This document shows, one piece after another, positions 62,529-64,000 of a DNA stretch of 64,000 bases (positions are counted from its first letter, which is position 1; each line of letters opens with the position of its first letter). Source of the stretch: Halorussus sp. MSC15.2 (GTDB lineage Archaea; Halobacteriota; Halobacteria; Halobacteriales; Haladaptataceae); assembly GCF_010747475.1 (NCBI RefSeq), contig NZ_VSLZ01000003.1:620001-684000 (forward strand), read 5' to 3'. Both the position numbers and the translations under genes were made by a program. Below the pieces are notes generated by a model, which was not told the DNA's origin, did no database searches, and saw only the letters and a program-made list of their open reading frames with translations.

Positions 62529-63407
62529 TTAGCGGTCGTCTCGCCGCCCGTCCTCGGTACGTGCATCGTCCGCAGAAACGGCCTCCGACGGACGAACCCC
62601 GGCGAGGAACTCGCGCACGGCGTCGGTGAAGAACGCCGGATTGTCGAGGTTGGAAGCGTGACCCGCGCCCGGAATCTCCCGGACCGTTGCGTTCGGAATC
62701 GCCGCACCCAACTTCGGCGCGTGTCGCCGGACGAACGGCGGTTCGTTCTCGCCGTACAGCACCAGCGTCGGGACGGTAATCGCCGAGAGGTCCAGCGCCG
62801 TCTCGTGGAACGCCGCGACGGCGTGGACGACCTTGGCGAACTCCTCGGTCTCCATCTTCGGACCGTCCCTCCGGAGCCGCTCTATCTTCTCGTAGTCGCC
62901 GCTGACCCCTTCGCCGTGGAATCGCCGCTGGAGCCACACCAGCGCGCGCTCGACCCGTTCGTAGCCGACGAGACGGACCGGCGGGACGGCGGCCCGCAGC
63001 GCGACGGACCGCTGGAGCCACTCGCGTCGGTCGAACAGTTCGGGGGTGAACGTATCGGCCAGAATCAGTCCGGCCAATCGGTCGGGGCGAGCGGCCGCGT
63101 ACGTCTGAGCGATGCATCCGCCGGTCGAAAGTCCGCAAACGACGGGGGAGTCGAGACCTAACGCCGTGACGAGCGCGTCGAGGTCGGCGGCGAACAGGTC
63201 GATGGAGTAGGCGTCTCTGGGCGACCCGCCGGTTCGGCCGTGGCCTCGAACGTCGTAGGCGATAGTGGTGTACTCGTCGCTCAAGGCGTCCACCTGGGGG
63301 TCCCACTGAGAGTGGTCGAGGATAGCGCCGTGAACGAAGACGAGCGGCGGTCCGTCGCCGCGTCGCTCGTAGTAGGTTTCGACGTCGTTCGTCCGGACTG
63401 TAGGCAT
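62529..63407 (-). CDS. Alpha/beta-fold hydrolase
   Basis: A 292-residue protein. The oxyanion segment is VFVHGAILDHSQW, the nucleophile elbow GLSTGG (Ser about residue 94) and the His is in GAGHASNLDNP. In the usual acid position the sequence is YGENEPPFV, with Glu where Asp is normally found, so the third member of the triad is unsure. The C-terminal 25 residues are acidic and disordered. The family covers esterases, lactonases and C-C hydrolases; no substrate is assigned. It lies between nusA and the PQQ operon in the same direction. Confidence 0.85.
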   Translation of the reverse strand: MPTVRTNDVETYYERRGDGPPLVFVHGAILDHSQWDPQVDALSDEYTTIAYDVRGHGRTGGSPRDAYSIDLFAADLDALVTALGLDSPVVCGLSTGGCIAQTYAAARPDRLAGLILADTFTPELFDRREWLQRSVALRAAVPPVRLVGYERVERALVWLQRRFHGEGVSGDYEKIERLRRDGPKMETEEFAKVVHAVAAFHETALDLSAITVPTLVLYGENEPPFVRRHAPKLGAAIPNATVREIPGAGHASNLDNPAFFTDAVREFLAGVRPSEAVSADDARTEDGRRDDR

Positions 63408-63545
63408 GGCGTCTGGGAGGCGCTCGACGGAGATGAACCTACCCGGAGCTGCGTGCGGAGCGACACGATACCGAACCGCCGGACGGAATCGAAACGCGAA
63501 AATCGGACTGTGAGAAATCGAGACGCGGTCGGACGAGACCCGCGT

Positions 63546-63983
63546 TCAGGTCAACTGGATGTCGTCGATGTCGTAGTGGCGCTTGGCGAGTCTCTCCGCG
63601 GCCGCGATGTTCCGGCCGTCCTCGCCGATGGCGACGCCGGTGTCCTCGGAGTCCACCTCGGCGTAGGCGACCGTCTCGTCGTCCTCGCTGACGGTGACGT
63701 TGTACACCGCCGCCGGGGCGAGCGCGTTGGCCACGAACGCCTCGGGCGTGTCGGCGTCTTCGACCAGCATCACCGATTTGCCCAGTTGGGATTCGACGTT
63801 CCGGACGGTCTCGCCGCCCGACCCGATGGCCTGCGCCATGTCGCCGGGCTTGACGATGAAGACCACGCGCTCGTCGCCGTCTTCCCCGTCCTCGAAGACG
63901 ACGCAGTCGCGGGCGGTCGCGCCGGTCTCGTCCTCGAAGAGGGCGATGAACTGGCGGGCCGTGTCCGAGAGCGTGACGACCAT
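63546..63983 (-). CDS. nusA: NusA-like transcription elongation factor (two KH domains)
   Basis: A 145-residue protein starting MVVTLSDTARQFIALFEDETG. There are two KH domains: the first with FIVKPGDMAQAIGSGGETVRNVESQLGK and the second with DTGVAIGEDGRNIAAAERLAKRHYDIDDI. This short form, without S1 or acidic repeats, is the archaeal NusA encoded between the RNA polymerase genes and rpsL. It binds RNA and probably aids transcription termination or pausing. Confidence 0.95.
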   Translation of the reverse strand: MVVTLSDTARQFIALFEDETGATARDCVVFEDGEDGDERVVFIVKPGDMAQAIGSGGETVRNVESQLGKSVMLVEDADTPEAFVANALAPAAVYNVTVSEDDETVAYAEVDSEDTGVAIGEDGRNIAAAERLAKRHYDIDDIQLT

Positions 63984-63985
63984 TC

Positions 63986-64000
63986 TCAGTCGGAGGCTTC
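63986..64000 (-). CDS. Last codons of the upstream gene, probably RNA polymerase subunit A''
   Basis: The minus strand reads E-A-S-D-stop (TGA at 63986-63988), two bases before the nusA start. In haloarchaea the gene directly before nusA is rpoA2 (subunit A''), so this is most likely its end. Only four codons are visible, so the call rests on gene order. Confidence 0.5.
   Translation of the reverse strand, partial: EASD

Overview
The window is chromosomal DNA of a haloarchaeon (class Halobacteria). The evidence is high GC, acidic proteins, archaeal TATA boxes about 25-30 bases before start codons, twin-arginine (Tat) signal peptides on most secreted proteins, several small CPxCG-type zinc-finger proteins, archaeal EF-1alpha and EF-2, archaemetzincin, archaeal SepF and F420-dependent NADP reductase. 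The genus cannot be fixed from the sequence alone.

Layout. 1-6840: end of an arylsulfotransferase-like gene, archaemetzincin, UPF0146, a formate/nitrite-type transporter, a HAD hydrolase followed by an old tandem duplication of small membrane-protein genes, npdG and two zinc-finger microproteins. 6963-12978: UvrD-like helicase, a 1101-residue chemoreceptor with two Cache modules and a poly-HAMP array, and small proteins. 12979-14730: an AT-rich island with an exported protein of unknown function and a four-helix membrane protein. 14734-19274: riboflavin synthase, PrsW protease, FAU-1 RNase and sepF. 19426-28995: two tandem halolysins, DUF1028, PUA, YgfZ, an exported beta-helix protein and a LURP-one-like protein. 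29331-41471: AI-2E permease, uvrA, reductase, adenylate-kinase-like protein, SDR, UspA, ROK kinase, LVIVD-repeat surface protein, NifU-domain protein. 41506-48219: acetyltransferase, small conserved proteins, exported GH3 beta-glucosidase and tRNA-Ala(CGC). 48316-64000 (mostly minus strand): the str ribosomal region (tail probably of rpoA2, then nusA, rpsL, rpsG, fusA, tuf, rpsJ), broken up by unrelated genes. These include a PQQ alcohol dehydrogenase with a Tat-signal partner, a PQQ sugar dehydrogenase, and ACT-hom.

Three things stand out. First, the PQQ dehydrogenase between nusA and rpsL keeps every metal ligand of the methanol-dehydrogenase family and adds the Asp-x-Asp pair that marks lanthanide-dependent enzymes; it has no signal peptide, but the gene directly before it encodes a cysteine-free Tat-signal protein. 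Second, the only two runs of seven G that I saw both put an exported protein out of frame, one inside a Tat signal and one just before a PGF-CTERM-like anchor. Third, the AT-rich pair at 13391-14594 could be a secreted effector with its immunity protein.

A caution applies throughout. Nine otherwise conserved genes carry one apparent indel each (FNT transporter, FAU-1, LURP-one, SDR, ROK, LVIVD protein, GH3, homoserine dehydrogenase, PQQ dehydrogenase). That is too many for real decay in core genes, so uncorrected indel errors in the assembly are the likeliest cause. Interrupted genes are marked as pseudogenes because that is what the given sequence encodes.
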